A stretch of DNA of 64,000 bases from Icerya purchasi (Eukaryota > Arthropoda > Insecta > Hemiptera > Monophlebidae). Position 1 is the first letter of the stretch; each line of letters starts with the position of its first letter. The stretch is taken from assembly GCA_039619475.1 (NCBI GenBank), contig CM077116.1, forward strand, positions 165,929,363 through 165,993,362. The letters are read 5' to 3'. Shown one piece after another: positions 46,580 to 58,839 of the stretch. The notes below the pieces were generated by a model, which made no database searches, had not been told where the DNA came from, and saw nothing but the letters and a program-made list of their open reading frames with translations. A program made the position numbers and the translations under genes.

Positions 46580-49500
46580 TATATTTAGACATTCTTACTA
46601 ATTCGGTGTTTTCGTACCTTTCATTTGGATTGCTAGAAAACAATAATTTCCAAAAAATGTGCCTCTTGATCTTTGAAAAAAATTATTTTGGGCCCCGCTA
46701 AAATATACGACGCTAATGACACAAATTGGAATATCAATAAAGTCACACTACTGGTCATTAGTATAAATCGGAATAATCCTCGAGCTTAGCGGTATTCAGG
46801 CACGTGTTAGAAAGCCGAATTCACTGGCATACTAACAAAACAGATCTGCGTACTGGTAGTTAAGCGTACTTTCTACCTCGTTCTGTGATTACTTTTGGAA
46901 ACAAACTGCATTAGAGTTAGGCCAGCGCCAACTAAAGATACGATTCCAAATAATTTCTGGAAACAAACTGATGAAAAATATTCTCGATTGGAAAATTTTG
47001 AAAAACAACGGATAAAGAAAAATGCGGAAATATAAGTACGAAAATTAACAAATAATAAACAGCTTATGAATTTATCTACATTTAAAATTTCGAAACTTTG
47101 GAGTGTTCCAGCTGGGCCAAGTTTATTTTCATTGGACCTGAAAGATCCTAAGGAAATCCTGGAGGGAAGTTGGTTAACTTATATGAAAGGGGAAAGTGGA
47201 AAAGTTTACTTCGGTCATCACCTTATCACGTTAGGAGCGGATGATAAATTTCCAAAGCAAGTCATCGCGAAGTAAACACCGTCGTCTTTCGACGTTTAGC
47301 TTCGCGCGAAAAGACGAGACAAAAATTCCGTATTTTTTACATCTTTAAGTAATCACACGAGCGCCTGCTCGAAAAAGGTATACACGCGTTGCGTAACGCA
47401 TATTTATAAGCTCGTTCCGTTTATCGCATCCGTGAGATTATCTCGTGCGAATTATATAGCCACAGCCGGAAGTATAAGATGTAGAGAAGGTAATGTAGAA
47501 AAAGTAATACAGATAAATGACCCGATAAAGCGAAATACATGTTAAAATAGAAGACAAATGTCTCCGTGCGACGCTTAATGGAGTGTGTGTGTTTTAGAAA
47601 AAATGGCCTCCTTATATACTTTTTTTTTTTTTTTTGTCTCATTTTTGAAGTTTAGCAGTGGGAAAGCCCCGCGTAAAATTTTCGAAATTTTATCTGGTCG
47701 CTCTTCGTTCGCGCGCACTTCACGCCTAGACGAAGACGGAGAATGGAAAATCTGTCGTCGTAGCCGAAAATCGAGAACTGTTTATCCAACGACGATTCGA
47801 GAATTGCGACAAACTAAAACCTATTTCAAACAGCTGACCTCAAACATCTGCCGCTTCACTTAATTAGTTTGTTAGCGTTAAACAGGCGAAATCGCGGGGA
47901 AAATGTCTCGTGTCTTTCAGTTTCCACAATTTTCAGCTTTTCTCCCATCATGTTTTCGCTTTTTCAAGTTTTCATTCTTTGCCGTTAATTTTCGGCACGA
48001 TTCGCATTTCAAAAATTTCCACGGCCCCCGCAACTTTCTGCTGATCAATTTGGTGTTTTCCGGTTGGGCGTGAATTTTAATTCGTGGCCAAAGTAAATGA
48101 AACACACCTTTGCATCGATGATGCCGATGAAAAAAAAAAACCATGTTAAATTTCTCCGCTTGCTAAGGAAAATAGATTGTGCATCGTGCAGATCCATACA
48201 TTCAGCGCAAATCCCTTCCGTTCACGCTCGAATAGCGAACGGTTTATTGTGTACATTTGAATGTCGCTTTAAGAATTTCACGCTTTTATATTATACTTTA
48301 AGCGAAAACTTTCAAAAAGTGCCGAGACATTCTCGTTGAAGATTTTCACGTTATTCGTATACTCAAAAACATCCTCAGAATCCTTTTTGATTGGCGACTT
48401 TAAACTTTGTGTAACAAAACACGATTACAGGTAGAGTTCCTTCTTCTACTACGATTATCTTTATAATAAAATACTACCGATTTATATTTTTGAATCTGTA
48501 ATAAAGATTAACACATGCGCCTTCGACCGTCGTACTTCAACGGTGGTACTCAGTATAAATGAAAAAATTAAAAAATTATTTTTTAAAAATAGTAGTGTCT
48601 TTTATTTATGCACTAAAAAAAAGTTACAGAATAACTTCATTAGTGTGCGACTACCATATACGCGTTTTAACATTAAAATATTCCTGTTTGTTGATTTTTT
48701 TCATTGAACTTTCCTTATTCACATTTCCTTCAACATCAGTCTTTCAGATAATTCGCCAAACGTGATTAATGCCGTGAATTGACCGAACTACTTTCCGTTC
48801 TTCGGTCTTTTCGGCTCTAAATTTTTCTAGTTCTTCGGATAATAATCCTTATTTTATATACTATTTACATTTTTCACAAAATCTTCAGCATTTCTAATAG
48901 ATTCGTTCGGCGATGATGATAAATTTAGGGGTTGTAGCGTAATGTAATAATCCGCCGATGCCATCACACGTTCCTTTTCCATTTCCAGTTACAGAAAAAA
49001 TCCATTTTGCTTCTTCGATCGCCCATTTCCAAATTCAAATTATGAGTGAGAAGCGAAATGTTAGTATGAGGACGAGTAAGTTTTTTAGTGGTATTCCAGA
49101 GACTGTTGTCTTTGTTGGTTAACGATTTAAATTTATCGTTCTAGTTGCTGTTGCGATATTCAAAGAGTTTGGATTTCACTAGACGAGTATGAGCATTAAA
49201 AACGGCTGTATACACCCGTCGATTTTACTTTTTCTGGTACTATTTATGATAATTTTTAAATTTAATTAGCATTTTTTAGAGGAGGTTAGCTTTTTTTTTT
49301 ATTTTTTACCGTATATATGTACTACTGCGACGATGTTAAAATGGTGTCCGCGAGGAAAATTATGGAGTCGTGTTTATTTGATTAGGGGTAGCAGGGCGTG
49401 CGTGAATTCGTACCGTGCTGTTTATGTAATTTCTATGTTGAGTCTAGTTGGCGTGCTTAAAATCGAAAATGAATTTTTCCGAGCTTAATGAACTGAGACA

Positions 49501-50058
49501 TTCCAGTGAAATGGGTGTAAAGATGTACGGAAATTTTTCTTATAATACGTGATCAATTGGCTCTTATAGCCGCACATTACTTTCTGCATATACTTAAAGT
49601 ATGACAAGGATACATCTATAGAGTTTGTTCGAAATACCTTTAATTTATAATAAAACTGACCTCTATATACCTGAAAACATAATCTAAGTTTTCACGGATG
49701 TTCTCCTGACCGCATTGAAAGAGAACTTGAAAGCACAAAGAAAAAAACAAATACTTTACTACATATGTATTTCGTTGTTAAGTATAATGAAGTAGTTTAC
49801 TATATATGTAAATATAGATGATTGCTTTTAACACCCAATCGCCTGTTGTGTATTTATTGCTTTCCTTGCAAATTAAACTTGCTAATAAACTTCAGCTTTT
49901 ACCTGATTTATAACAATTCATGACGGAATCATGAATTGTTTCAAAATACAGAAATATTTCCTTTAATTACTTTCTTATTACAATTCTATGTATAATAAAA
50001 ATCATTGTTTTTTTGGTTTTTTTTTTTCTTTTTCTTCTTGGACGTTCTTATCTTGCAG
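46580..50058. other. Noncoding stretch, no gene recognised
   Basis: Open frames at 47066-47275 (69 codons) and 47585-47863 (92 codons) have no domain I can name. A GGGCCCCG block near 46691 hints at another hAT scrap. A T-run lies at 47621-47635. Confidence 0.45.
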
Positions 50059-50187
50059 GTCTATGAGAGTACTCCTGTGTATATACCTGATGTTCACGAT
50101 GCTTCAGCTGTTTTGAATTCCAACAGAAATTTTTCGAAAAAATTTGACCATAAACAGCCATTTGAAGAAAAAAAAGCGAAATTTTAA
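50059..50187 (+). CDS. Candidate 3'-terminal exon, unassigned
   Basis: A strong pyrimidine tract (50008-50040) and CTTGCAG end at 50058. The frame from 50059 reads VYESTPVYIPDVHDASAVLN and continues to TAA at 50185-50187, about 42 residues. An AATAAA lies near 50201. Phase 0 is compatible with the donor phase of the receptor exon at 43517, but the protein does not resemble TM7 of that receptor, so direct joining is unlikely. It could be an alternative end, an exon of another gene, or chance. Confidence 0.2.
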   Translation, partial: VYESTPVYIPDVHDASAVLNSNRNFSKKFDHKQPFEEKKAKF

Positions 50188-50189
50188 AG

Positions 50190-51325
50190 TATCTGCTTAG
50201 TTAATAAAATAATGAATAATTGTCGCGTAAACATACATAACGAACATTGAACATGAATACATACCCTAGAAACCTATCGTCTTTAACGATATTTTCATTC
50301 TCTTTCCCAGTTGAAAATGGGCTATTTTTCCGGAAACGTTTGCAGCATATTTTATTTAGTACATATTTAAAAAAGTTTGTTATTTATAATTACTGCATTT
50401 TTTGTAATAACAGAAGAGCCGGAAAAATACATCAATAACATTTAGTCGGGAATGCTATTGAAATGGTAATTAAAAAGAAAAAGAAATTCTTCCGCCTTCA
50501 TTTTTTATCTTATTTTTTTACCATGTTATCCTTTATTTGTTTATTTATTTATTTCGGGCGTTAATGGCATTTCTCGAATTGACAATCCCACGCATTAATT
50601 AAGCTTTAATCGAAGTTTGCTTAATTTCGTAAAATGAGAGTTTAATTTATGTAATCACCGTAGTACACTAATAGCGATCAGCGTTTTAATAGATTTTCAT
50701 GTTTTAACAACTTCACAGCCCTACTTAACCCATATATTAAGCATAGGACCTGAAGGTGTTTAATGCGAAGATTTGTTAGATTTTCGAACGGATTTCCAGT
50801 AAGAAGAAAATAAACTTTATTTCCTTTTTACGAGATAGGTTAAAGTTGGGAAATGTGCTGTTCCTTTTTTCTGTCATTGCTCAACGTATAGATATTAAGA
50901 GAAGGGAAGGATTAAATCGATGACGGAAAACTAAAACAGATGTAAAGCTATCTTCAGCCAGGTATGTCCGAATCGAATGCAGAATTACAAATTTTATTAT
51001 CTACAGTTGAGCTAATTCTTTCGGTTGACTAACGGAAAAAAACCCATTTATTATAAAACTTGTTTTTTTTTTTTTTTTTTTTTTTTTTAATAAGAAGTTA
51101 AAGAGGTTTCCTAAGCCTTTGAAACAGCTTACGCGCTGTATATTATTTACGTATAAAAAAAAAAGCTGTACCTTCAGGTAGAAGTTTACAAGTGAATGAG
51201 TTCGCTTTTCATTTTTCATTACTACTCGTAAGTGAACAACTGTTGTATAAAGTATTATTCGTTTTGTAATTCATTTTTCTACACCTAAGTATATTTTAAA
51301 AATAGCAGTCATTGCATTCTGTTTG
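50190..51325. other. AT-rich noncoding stretch, no gene seen
   Basis: T-run at 51063-51088. No domain, RNA gene or classifiable repeat. Confidence 0.5.
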
Positions 51326-51329
51326 GAAT

Positions 51330-51645
51330 GGGTCTTCTTTGTTCTAAAGGCTTAGCCTTGTAGGTGCGAATTTTAACTTCCATTCTTCTCTTTCCATTTC
51401 TATCTTCTTCATTTCTGAGTACTTGCTGCAACCAGCCATTTCTATCCAATAATCGACTTCCTTGGTCGACCTTTTCCTTCCTTACCATTAATGTTTTCTT
51501 CGATTATGTTTGTTATGAATGAATCATTTCTCATTAGATGACCAAACATTTTTCCACTTCTTATTTTAATTGAGTTCAAAATTTTTTTCTTTATTCCTAT
51601 TTTTTCGAGCATTTCCGAGTTTTTCTTTTTTTCCGTCCAGCTGCT
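51330..51645 (-). pseudogene. LINE ORF2 C-terminal fragment
   Basis: Minus-strand frames give SEMLEKIGIKKKILNSIKI, RSGKMFGHLMRNDSFITNII, EENINGKEGKGRPRKSI, then KWLVAAS. The GHLMRNDS...EGKGRPRKS order is typical of the C-terminus of insect LINE ORF2 proteins (compare 31025-31450). Broken by stops; about 300 bp survive. Confidence 0.75.
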
Positions 51646-52312
51646 AATGCGCTAATTTATATAATTTTAGAAATTAATTGCACTAATAACATACTCGACC
51701 GGTGTTGAAAAACAATAATAAAAAAAAAACGAAAAATTTAATCTGATCAAAAGTTTTAAACTGATTGAAAACCGTGTCCAAAAGTTAAAATTTTTAAAAT
51801 TCTATTTTTGCTTTTTAAAATGTCCCGAAAAAACTAATTAAGATTTATGGAACAAAATGCTAGAGTTCTCTGTCAACGCAAACGATTTTCAGATTAAATA
51901 TGTAAATAACCGTTGGGAGAAATATTAATATGGAAAAAACGATGCTCGAAATATATTACAAGAAAAGTACATTGCAACGGGTAGCGTGACAGTTATCAGG
52001 AAGAAATTTAAAAAAATTAATCATCGGCAGCGCGTTGAATTTGTACAATTTGTCGGCCAGAGCGAAAATGATAATAATGATGATAAAGAAAAAAAAGTCC
52101 GGATGAAAATTCACATGAACAAAAGTTATCGACAAAAATGTCTTCCTTGAACGCACTAAAAATGTACGTAAAGTGGCTAATTTTCCTCGTAATTGTTCGC
52201 AATATTCAAAAAAAAATAATTAAAACTGCCAAAAGGTACAGATTTTTTTGTTTTTTTTTTTTTTGTTTTAAAAAGCATTTTAAAAGATCTAGCATTTTTT
52301 CCCTTATCCTGG

Positions 52313-52590
52313 TGAAGCCGAATAGCTAAGGTGTTTATCAAAAAAACCCGATATGTAACGGATTTTCGGGAGTTGTTCCGTCTCTCAAAGTCGCGCTTAA
52401 ATTTACCCAATCGAAAGTAATTGGGTACCAGAGGAATTTGAGTAAAGGCGAATCATTCCAAAAGCAGAAAGCAACTGACTCCAGTATTCCCGTCAGATTC
52501 ATTAGAGTGCCTTAAATACATTATGAAAAAATTTTAATTTTACAATGTTACACATCTTATATCAAGGATATGCGGGATATTCACTTTATT
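52313..52590 (+). repeat. SINE family S1, degenerate full-length copy
   Basis: The head (about 52313-52372) aligns with the S1 head at 14325 (ATAGCTAAGGTG; CCGATATGTAACGG; GATTTTCGGGAG). The body has TAATTGGGTACCAGAGGAAT and a CAGAAAGCAACTGACT stretch. The tail has TCAAGGATATGCGGGAT. A hAT element starts 24 bp further on. Confidence 0.6.
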
Positions 52591-52613
52591 ATACTCCAGC
52601 TTTGCGTAACAGT

Positions 52614-53193
52614 CAAGCCTGGATTTAGGGGAGGGCTAGGGGGGCTGCAGCCCCGGTCCCAGCCTTATAAAGGGGCCCCCGAGAGGCTCCTACCTCCGAC
52701 ATGGATAGTTAAACGTGCAAATAATAGATGTTTTTCCAAACATTTATATCGCATATAGAATACTTCTAACTATACAGATTACAAATTGTGAGGTGGAAAG
52801 ATGTTTTTCGATATTAAAAAGAATAAAAATGGTGTAGAAATCAACCAAGCTAGATCATAGATTATTGCGGCATTATCAAGATTAATGATCAAAACGGATT
52901 TTCTCCGTTCAGTAGATTTTAACGATATTATACAAGAATTTGCAGAAAAAACAAGAAAACAATTCATTGTTTAAAATTATATACATATATGTGTACATAT
53001 TTTTTTTTTTTTGGCATCAAAAATTCTACCCATTGTCTGTATATTTAGTTTTGTTTACACATTAATAATTATATGTTAATTCGTGAATTCAAAATAATAT
53101 AATTAGATTAAATTAAAGAAAATTTAGTTATTCTATAAAACTGATAATTTTGTCACCTCCGAAAAGCCCTATCATACACTTCATCCGGGCCTA
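52614..53193 (+). mobile_element. Deleted hAT element with perfect 8-bp target duplication
   Basis: Left end CAAGCCTGGATTTAGGGG, right end CATCCGGGCCTA, flanked by identical GTAACAGT (52606-52613 and 53194-53201). The GGGGCTGCAGCCCC block near the left end is common in hAT termini. The 580-bp element keeps only the transposase C-terminus (52788-52973). Confidence 0.85.
52788..52973 (+). pseudogene. hAT transposase C-terminal scrap
   Basis: The frame reads NCEVERCFSILKRIKNGVEI, a stop, then IIAALSRLMIKTDFLRSVDF, NDIIQEFAEKTRKQ. This is the hAT dimerisation domain (NCExERCFS ... L ... FNDxIxxFAEKxxR). Everything upstream of it is deleted. Confidence 0.75.
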
Positions 53194-53204
53194 GTAACAG
53201 TACA

Positions 53205-53998
53205 ATTGTTATCAGGTTATAATGACTAAATTTTTCTTAATAAACTAGCACAATCGATGCTTTCATTTAAATTACGCAACCTATCACAGCACCGAAAAAT
53301 ATATGCAGAACACTAATTTAATGTGCCGTATAATAAAATATTTATAAATCGTGAACAAATTTACGCAGAGAAAAGTACACAGGAATTTATTGCTGTAAAA
53401 ACCCTTATTCGTTATTAAACATTTACGATGGTACTATATAGAATTTACATTAATTTACTTTGATTGCATTCGATTTTTTTTTTTTTTTTTTCGATCATGT
53501 AAATCGCGAATAGGTCTGTTGTTAAAAAAAAAAAAAAAGGACATAGAAGTTGAGCTGTATGAAACATGCATTGTTGCAAAATTATAGAAACACGTTAAAC
53601 AAAGTATTACGTTTATTTTCTATTTACAATTCAAAATTTTGTTTAAATGTAAATAACAATCATAAAAAACTTATGACACAAATAAAAAGAAATTTAGTAA
53701 TCTAAAAAGGTAATTTATTAATAAAAATAAAAAATAAAAAAAATATGTAGCATTGAACTTGTTCTTAATTTTTAATATATTTTTAAAGTAATTATTATGA
53801 GCAGTACACAAAATGTGTACACTTACTATCACCAACAATTCAGTAAAAGAAATGCGAAAGTAAGAATAAAAATAACCAAATTAAATTTTAAAACATGTCT
53901 TCTCAGCTTTAAAACTTTTGATACAAAAAGAACTTATTATTTTCCCGAATTTCATACTCCTATGTTTTATGGACACAATGTAATCCGATAGGCAGACC

Positions 53999-54052
<54 letters not shown>

Positions 54053-55838
54053 ATAAATAAACGAATAACAGATGCATTAACTAAAATGCTGAATTTACTG
54101 AATTCATTAAATTTACAGCAAATAATAATTATCGGTAAATAATTTTCTTAAATATTATAGGAAAATTTTTACTTTTGACAAAACAACTGAGTAAACCGTT
54201 CTTTAGATAAATGAAATTTTAATTACTTCCATGTTTCGTTAAATGTTAAAATGATTTCAATGTGCTAATATATTATCAGTTAATATCGTAAAATATCCTA
54301 CTTCTATTTTTGTCACAAAACGCTAACTTGAATGTAAACAAACTATAAACTTATAGCAGCTTTAATATAAATTATGCGGTAAATGACAGTTCTAAGCCTA
54401 TTTTAAATTTCACCGAATTTTAAAAAAGAAAACATAATTTAATTTAGAACACTACATCATTCGGCAAATTTAAATTTTTCTTGACGATTTATGCTTTACA
54501 TAAAATTCATATGCAAATTGATTGTTAAAAGTAACAAAATAATATAAACTTACATATTTGATCGTTTTATAAGTACGAAGCTGATTTATTTCTTTACAAT
54601 AACGTAAAATTATAAAAAAAAAAAAAAACTATTAAATTTTTCAAAAAAATTAGAAATTTTTTAAATTGAACTTTGTAAATATTCGGAATCGATAGTTATC
54701 GTTTGTGATTTTGTTTAATTTAAATTTAATTTCAATATTAATCGAATTCTAGTATAATTTTAATTTATATACGTTAACGTTTTTAATAAAATCTTTTGTA
54801 ATTATTAAAAACTTCAGTTCTAAAATGAATAATGCTAATTTAAAAAATTCGAGAATTTTTTTACTTTCTATTCATTGTAAATGGTATTTTAGACGAATGG
54901 AAAATTTTAAAAATTAATTTTAAATAACTAAATTAAATTATTAAAAAGTGGCCGTGATTTAAATTCATTATTATTGGCATATAAAGAATTTATGTATCAA
55001 ATTTCAAGGTTTTACGTTTTATAATTACAATGTAGTTTAGTTTAATTTTTATGTTTTATATACCTATTATACGGCCCGAGGATTTAGGTTAAAATTAGAT
55101 TTTTTGTAAAAAAGCTTAGGACGGCAAAACAAAATAACCCCAGCAAACAGAAGAGAAACTCACTAGAGATAATTTTTGAAATTTACTTCGGTAAAAGGCA
55201 AAAAAAAAAAATAAAAATAAAAATCTACTCTTCCAAACGAGTTAACGCGCTGTATACTTATGAGAACATTTATAAAATATACAAACCGCGAAAGTGGTCC
55301 TTCATCTTTCCAACGCATTCGCCGTTTTTGTTTTTTTTTTTTTTTTGAAAAATTACATTTTTAATACTTAACAGAGGTAATCTTCATTTAACAGTATACA
55401 ATTTGTCGACATATGCTAAACATTTTTTGCTCCAATAACTTCCTACATACCCTTATCGAATAAGAATCATCTGCGAGATCATTTAAACCATTTTTAATTA
55501 ACCGTTTTTAGATTTTCTGAGATTCCTCTACATTGTATAAACTCAGCTATACGTACACCTTTAACGCTATGTTTTTGACAAAAACTTTTTATTTTGCTCG
55601 CGATGTAGGTAATTAATATAATTTGCCGGTTTAATAAAAATAAAACTTACGTCTTTCAAGATAGGTAATATTTGTTTTGCCATTACTGAAGTAAATTTTA
55701 TAAATGCTAAGCACGCAACTGCGCGCCAGAAATCAATATTTGAATAGACCGAATTTAGAAGTGATTCGTCAAATCAGGCAGACGGAAATTAATAAAACGT
55801 ATATAAATCCATAACCTGTTTGTTAATATTTCTAAATG
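53205..55838. other. Very AT-rich noncoding stretch, no gene seen
   Basis: Contains T-runs (53475-53491), A-runs (53526-53538, 54615-54628) and a (TTA)n run at 54003-54051. No domain or RNA gene was found. Confidence 0.5.
54003..54051. repeat. (TTA)n microsatellite
   Basis: About 16 uninterrupted copies of the trinucleotide. Confidence 0.95.
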
Positions 55839-55841
55839 TAA

Positions 55842-56124
55842 TATAAATAAATTCCTCTTATTAGCGAACAAAAATAAGTATTAAATTACTTTAATAAATT
55901 TAAGGTTCTTAATTCAAAGAAACGTTTTCGGGCACAGCCCATCATCAGCTAACAGCACACACTCAAATAAAACTGTGTTTTTCGTTCTATTCAAGTGTAC
56001 TCTGTACCGTTAGCTGATGATGGGCACTGCCAGAAAACGTTTCTTTAAATTGAGGTACTTAAATTTATTAAAGTAATTTAATACTTATTTTTGTTTCGTT
56101 ATTAAGGGGAATTTATTTTATATC
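55842..56124. mobile_element. Foldback element with ~112-bp inverted arms
   Basis: Left arm 55842-55953 and right arm 56009-56124 are inverted copies with roughly 90% identity around a 55-bp spacer. Each arm, read outward from the spacer, starts GTTAGCTGATGATGGGC, then a GCC(C/A)GAAAACGTTTCTTT stretch, then TAAATTTATTAAAGTAATTT and TAATACTTATTTTTGTT. CTGATGA, a short G/C stem and GAAA follow the order of a hammerhead ribozyme core. Noncoding. Confidence 0.7.
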
Positions 56125-56129
56125 TGGAA

Positions 56130-57360
56130 ATTATTACGATAATTTTACGAGGTAATTTTTGTTTCATTTTTTGAAACCGGTACGCAACTCTGATGCTGTT
56201 TAGAACACTGTCGTCGTTGAAAGGTTTGTCTCTAAACCTGATTTTCAAAACGGTCGACGCGACGATACCGCTAGGATAAGCAACATTCCTTTATTCTTTC
56301 ATTGAATCTTAACTCCGCCATTCCCGACCGCTAGTTTTCCTCTCTTTATTGTTTCATTCGTTGCCATCCGTAGTTTTTCTTTTCCATTAGTTCCGCTTAA
56401 TTATTATCATCGCAAAGCGATTAAAAAATTTCCAAAAAGTTCGAGTTTGTTCCAGTTTCAGCTTTTGTGTTTTTGTTTCCGTTTTGTTATTATCATTATT
56501 TGTTACGGCTGTTTTGTTAACTTTCTTCGTGTTGTCAGGTTAAAATAAAGCAACTGGTAAAAAGTGGAAAAGGCTCATTTTTTTCCATCTACCGACGTGG
56601 TAGAATGCCGTTGATTTATGGCTTATATTACGTATTTTACACTTTTACCTTCGATATAATGGCGCGCAAACGGAATAATCTAGCTGCTCTAGTTGTTCTG
56701 CCTGTGTTTTATTTCCGAAATTATTCTCTGCCGACTTGCCAGGCCCGTCTCATCCACCAAAACGGATAGTCCGCATATTTCGTTTGATCCGAACGAGAAG
56801 AGGGAGCCACTTTTAAATATTTCCTAGTTCGCCTCTTACATTATGAAAATTACTGAATAATGCGATCTATGGTTTAATCTACTACATATTCAGTTTTTCT
56901 ATAGTTTAGTCTAGATGGTTGAAATCTGCAAAGCAATTTTGGTGACTTATTCTAAGTTTAAACTCTAAATTAGAGTCTTCTATTAATATGAATTGATACA
57001 AACAACAAACTTAAACGGAAAATTTAATAATCCACAAAACACATAAAACCCACATGTTGTGAAATACTCCATATAATTGTGGTAAATATAACTAAAGTTA
57101 AAGCTACAAATAAATGAATACAAACATAAAAATGATTTAACAATATAGCGATGTATTTCTTTTTTGGTCCCCAATTCGTAATACGATAGGGTAAATATAT
57201 TTAGAAAATTTATACCAATAATTTATATAAATAACAGGTCTGTCCTGAGTCCGTCCATTTAAGTTTATGGAACCCTGACAGACTGTTTTACAATGTTAGT
57301 AATAATTAGTATTCCTTAAATATTAATATTAATACAGGTGTACATGTGCTGTACGGTGAT
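56130..57360. other. Noncoding stretch, no gene seen
   Basis: No domain or RNA gene found. The part nearest 57360 may be the 3' UTR of the LINE remnant that follows. Confidence 0.45.
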
Positions 57361-57369
57361 TTATTTCGA

Positions 57370-58505
57370 CTATCGTAAAACTACTGAACATATTGTAAAT
57401 AGCTTAGTTACTAATTGATCAGGGCTAATATTGCTAAAATCTGTATTAATGACAGCCGGAAAGAATATGCTTAATATTATCAATAAAGAATTACACGTTA
57501 GACAGTTATTTGAGTGTGCGATTTTATGTAAATAATCTTTAAATAGGCCGTGTCCAGTAAGAAATTGGACATTAAAAAACTTTGGCGTAAAAGCTTTATT
57601 ATGTAGTCTATCATCTATGGTTGAAAATTTTTTTTTACCTATACCATTATTATATTCGTCACACTGCGCCTGAAATGTATTATTATAATACTTATCTAAT
57701 ATCATAAGCTTTTAAACTATTAAAGCGTTAACGATTTTTGTTCGCGAATGAAGTAAGGAGGTTGATACTGTACGTTACGGAATTCATGATTTTTAATATT
57801 ATTTTTTATTAAAAATATGTTAATATGTTTCTGTATTTCGTAAGTTAATGGTTTAATAATTGTAATGACAGCGCTTGCCATGTAGCTGGTAGTTCTATAA
57901 GCTTTAATAATTTTTATTGCAATAATTCTCTGAAAACTTTTTAATATATTTCGAAATTTTTTAACTTTTAAAATGTCTATATATATTACACTACCATAAA
58001 GTATGTTAAGCAATATTACGCTTTTATATAATGTTATTATTCCCTTCTTGTAATTTAATCGGTTATTATTATTGTATAATTTGTTAAATATAATTAAAAA
58101 TGTATATAGTTTTTTAGTGATACAGTGAAAATGATTATAAAATTTTAAGTTATTGTCTATTAATAGGTATACCTAAGTATTTGGTTTGACTAACCATACT
58201 AATATTTAATCCGTATTAGAGCAAATTTAATCTTTTATCCTTTAAGTTTTTGTTAAATAACATGTAAGTTGACTTAGATTCGTTAATATTTAAATTGTAT
58301 TGTTCTAACCATTTCGCGATTTCTGTATAAACCTGGTAAACTTTATTTTCCAGTACATTTTCATTCTTATCGGCTATTACTATTGCAATATCATCTTCGA
58401 AAGTGAAAATGTTTACGTTAGTGGGTAATTTAATGTTACACATTTGAGAGAAAACTATGTTCCACAAGTACGGTCATAAAACAGACCTTTGCGGTACTCC
58501 CATAA
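57370..58505 (-). pseudogene. Decayed R1-like LINE, RT palm to C-terminus
   Basis: From 58505 downward the minus strand gives GVPQRSVL, a stop, then WNIVFSQMCNIKLP, FTFEDDIAIVIADKNENV, KWLEQYNLNINESKSTYMLF, then YGSVIYIDIL, RIIAIKIIKAYRTTSYMASA, and finally QFLTGHGLFKDYLHKI with NNCLTC. This is the R1-type order of RT palm, thumb and C-terminal HGxFxxYL/Cys motif. The catalytic box is FEDD rather than YADD, so it is dead. Several stops and frame changes occur. Confidence 0.75.
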
Positions 58506-58544
58506 CAGTTTCTTGTTTTTTTTTTTGAATAATTACCGATGTAT

Positions 58545-58830
58545 TCAAATTTAATTATCGATTTTAAATAAAGGATTATTCTTCAACATGAGATTGTTAT
58601 TAATCGAATTAATTTTTAAAAATTCATTAATATAGTATGTGTACGCATAGTTCAGTAAATGTTTATCAGCTATGTATTTTAAAATCTCTAAATCAGTGTC
58701 AAAATGTAAACTTGTGTTTATTTATAAAATTATACGTTCAGCCACAGGCGTGTCTTTTATATACCTGCGTCTAAATGCAGCAATACAATGATTATAATGT
58801 ATATGGAAGGTTTGTGACGTTTGTCCAATA
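58545..58830 (-). pseudogene. Jockey-like LINE ORF2 C-terminal scrap
   Basis: The minus strand gives FRRRYIKDTPVAERIIL, a stop, then NTSLHFDTDLEILKYIADKH and NNNLMLKNNPLF. The order LHxDLxIxxxxxYI...NPL is that of Jockey ORF2 C-termini. It adjoins the R1-like fragment in the same orientation but belongs to another clade, so the R1-like copy probably inserted beside or into it. Confidence 0.5.
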
Positions 58831-58839
58831 TGTATTCTA

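Noticed and set aside
47066..47275. 69-codon frame with balanced composition (LWSVPAGPSLFSLDLKDPKE)
   Set aside because: No family recognised, no splice context or neighbour; could be an old element scrap, so not called as a gene.
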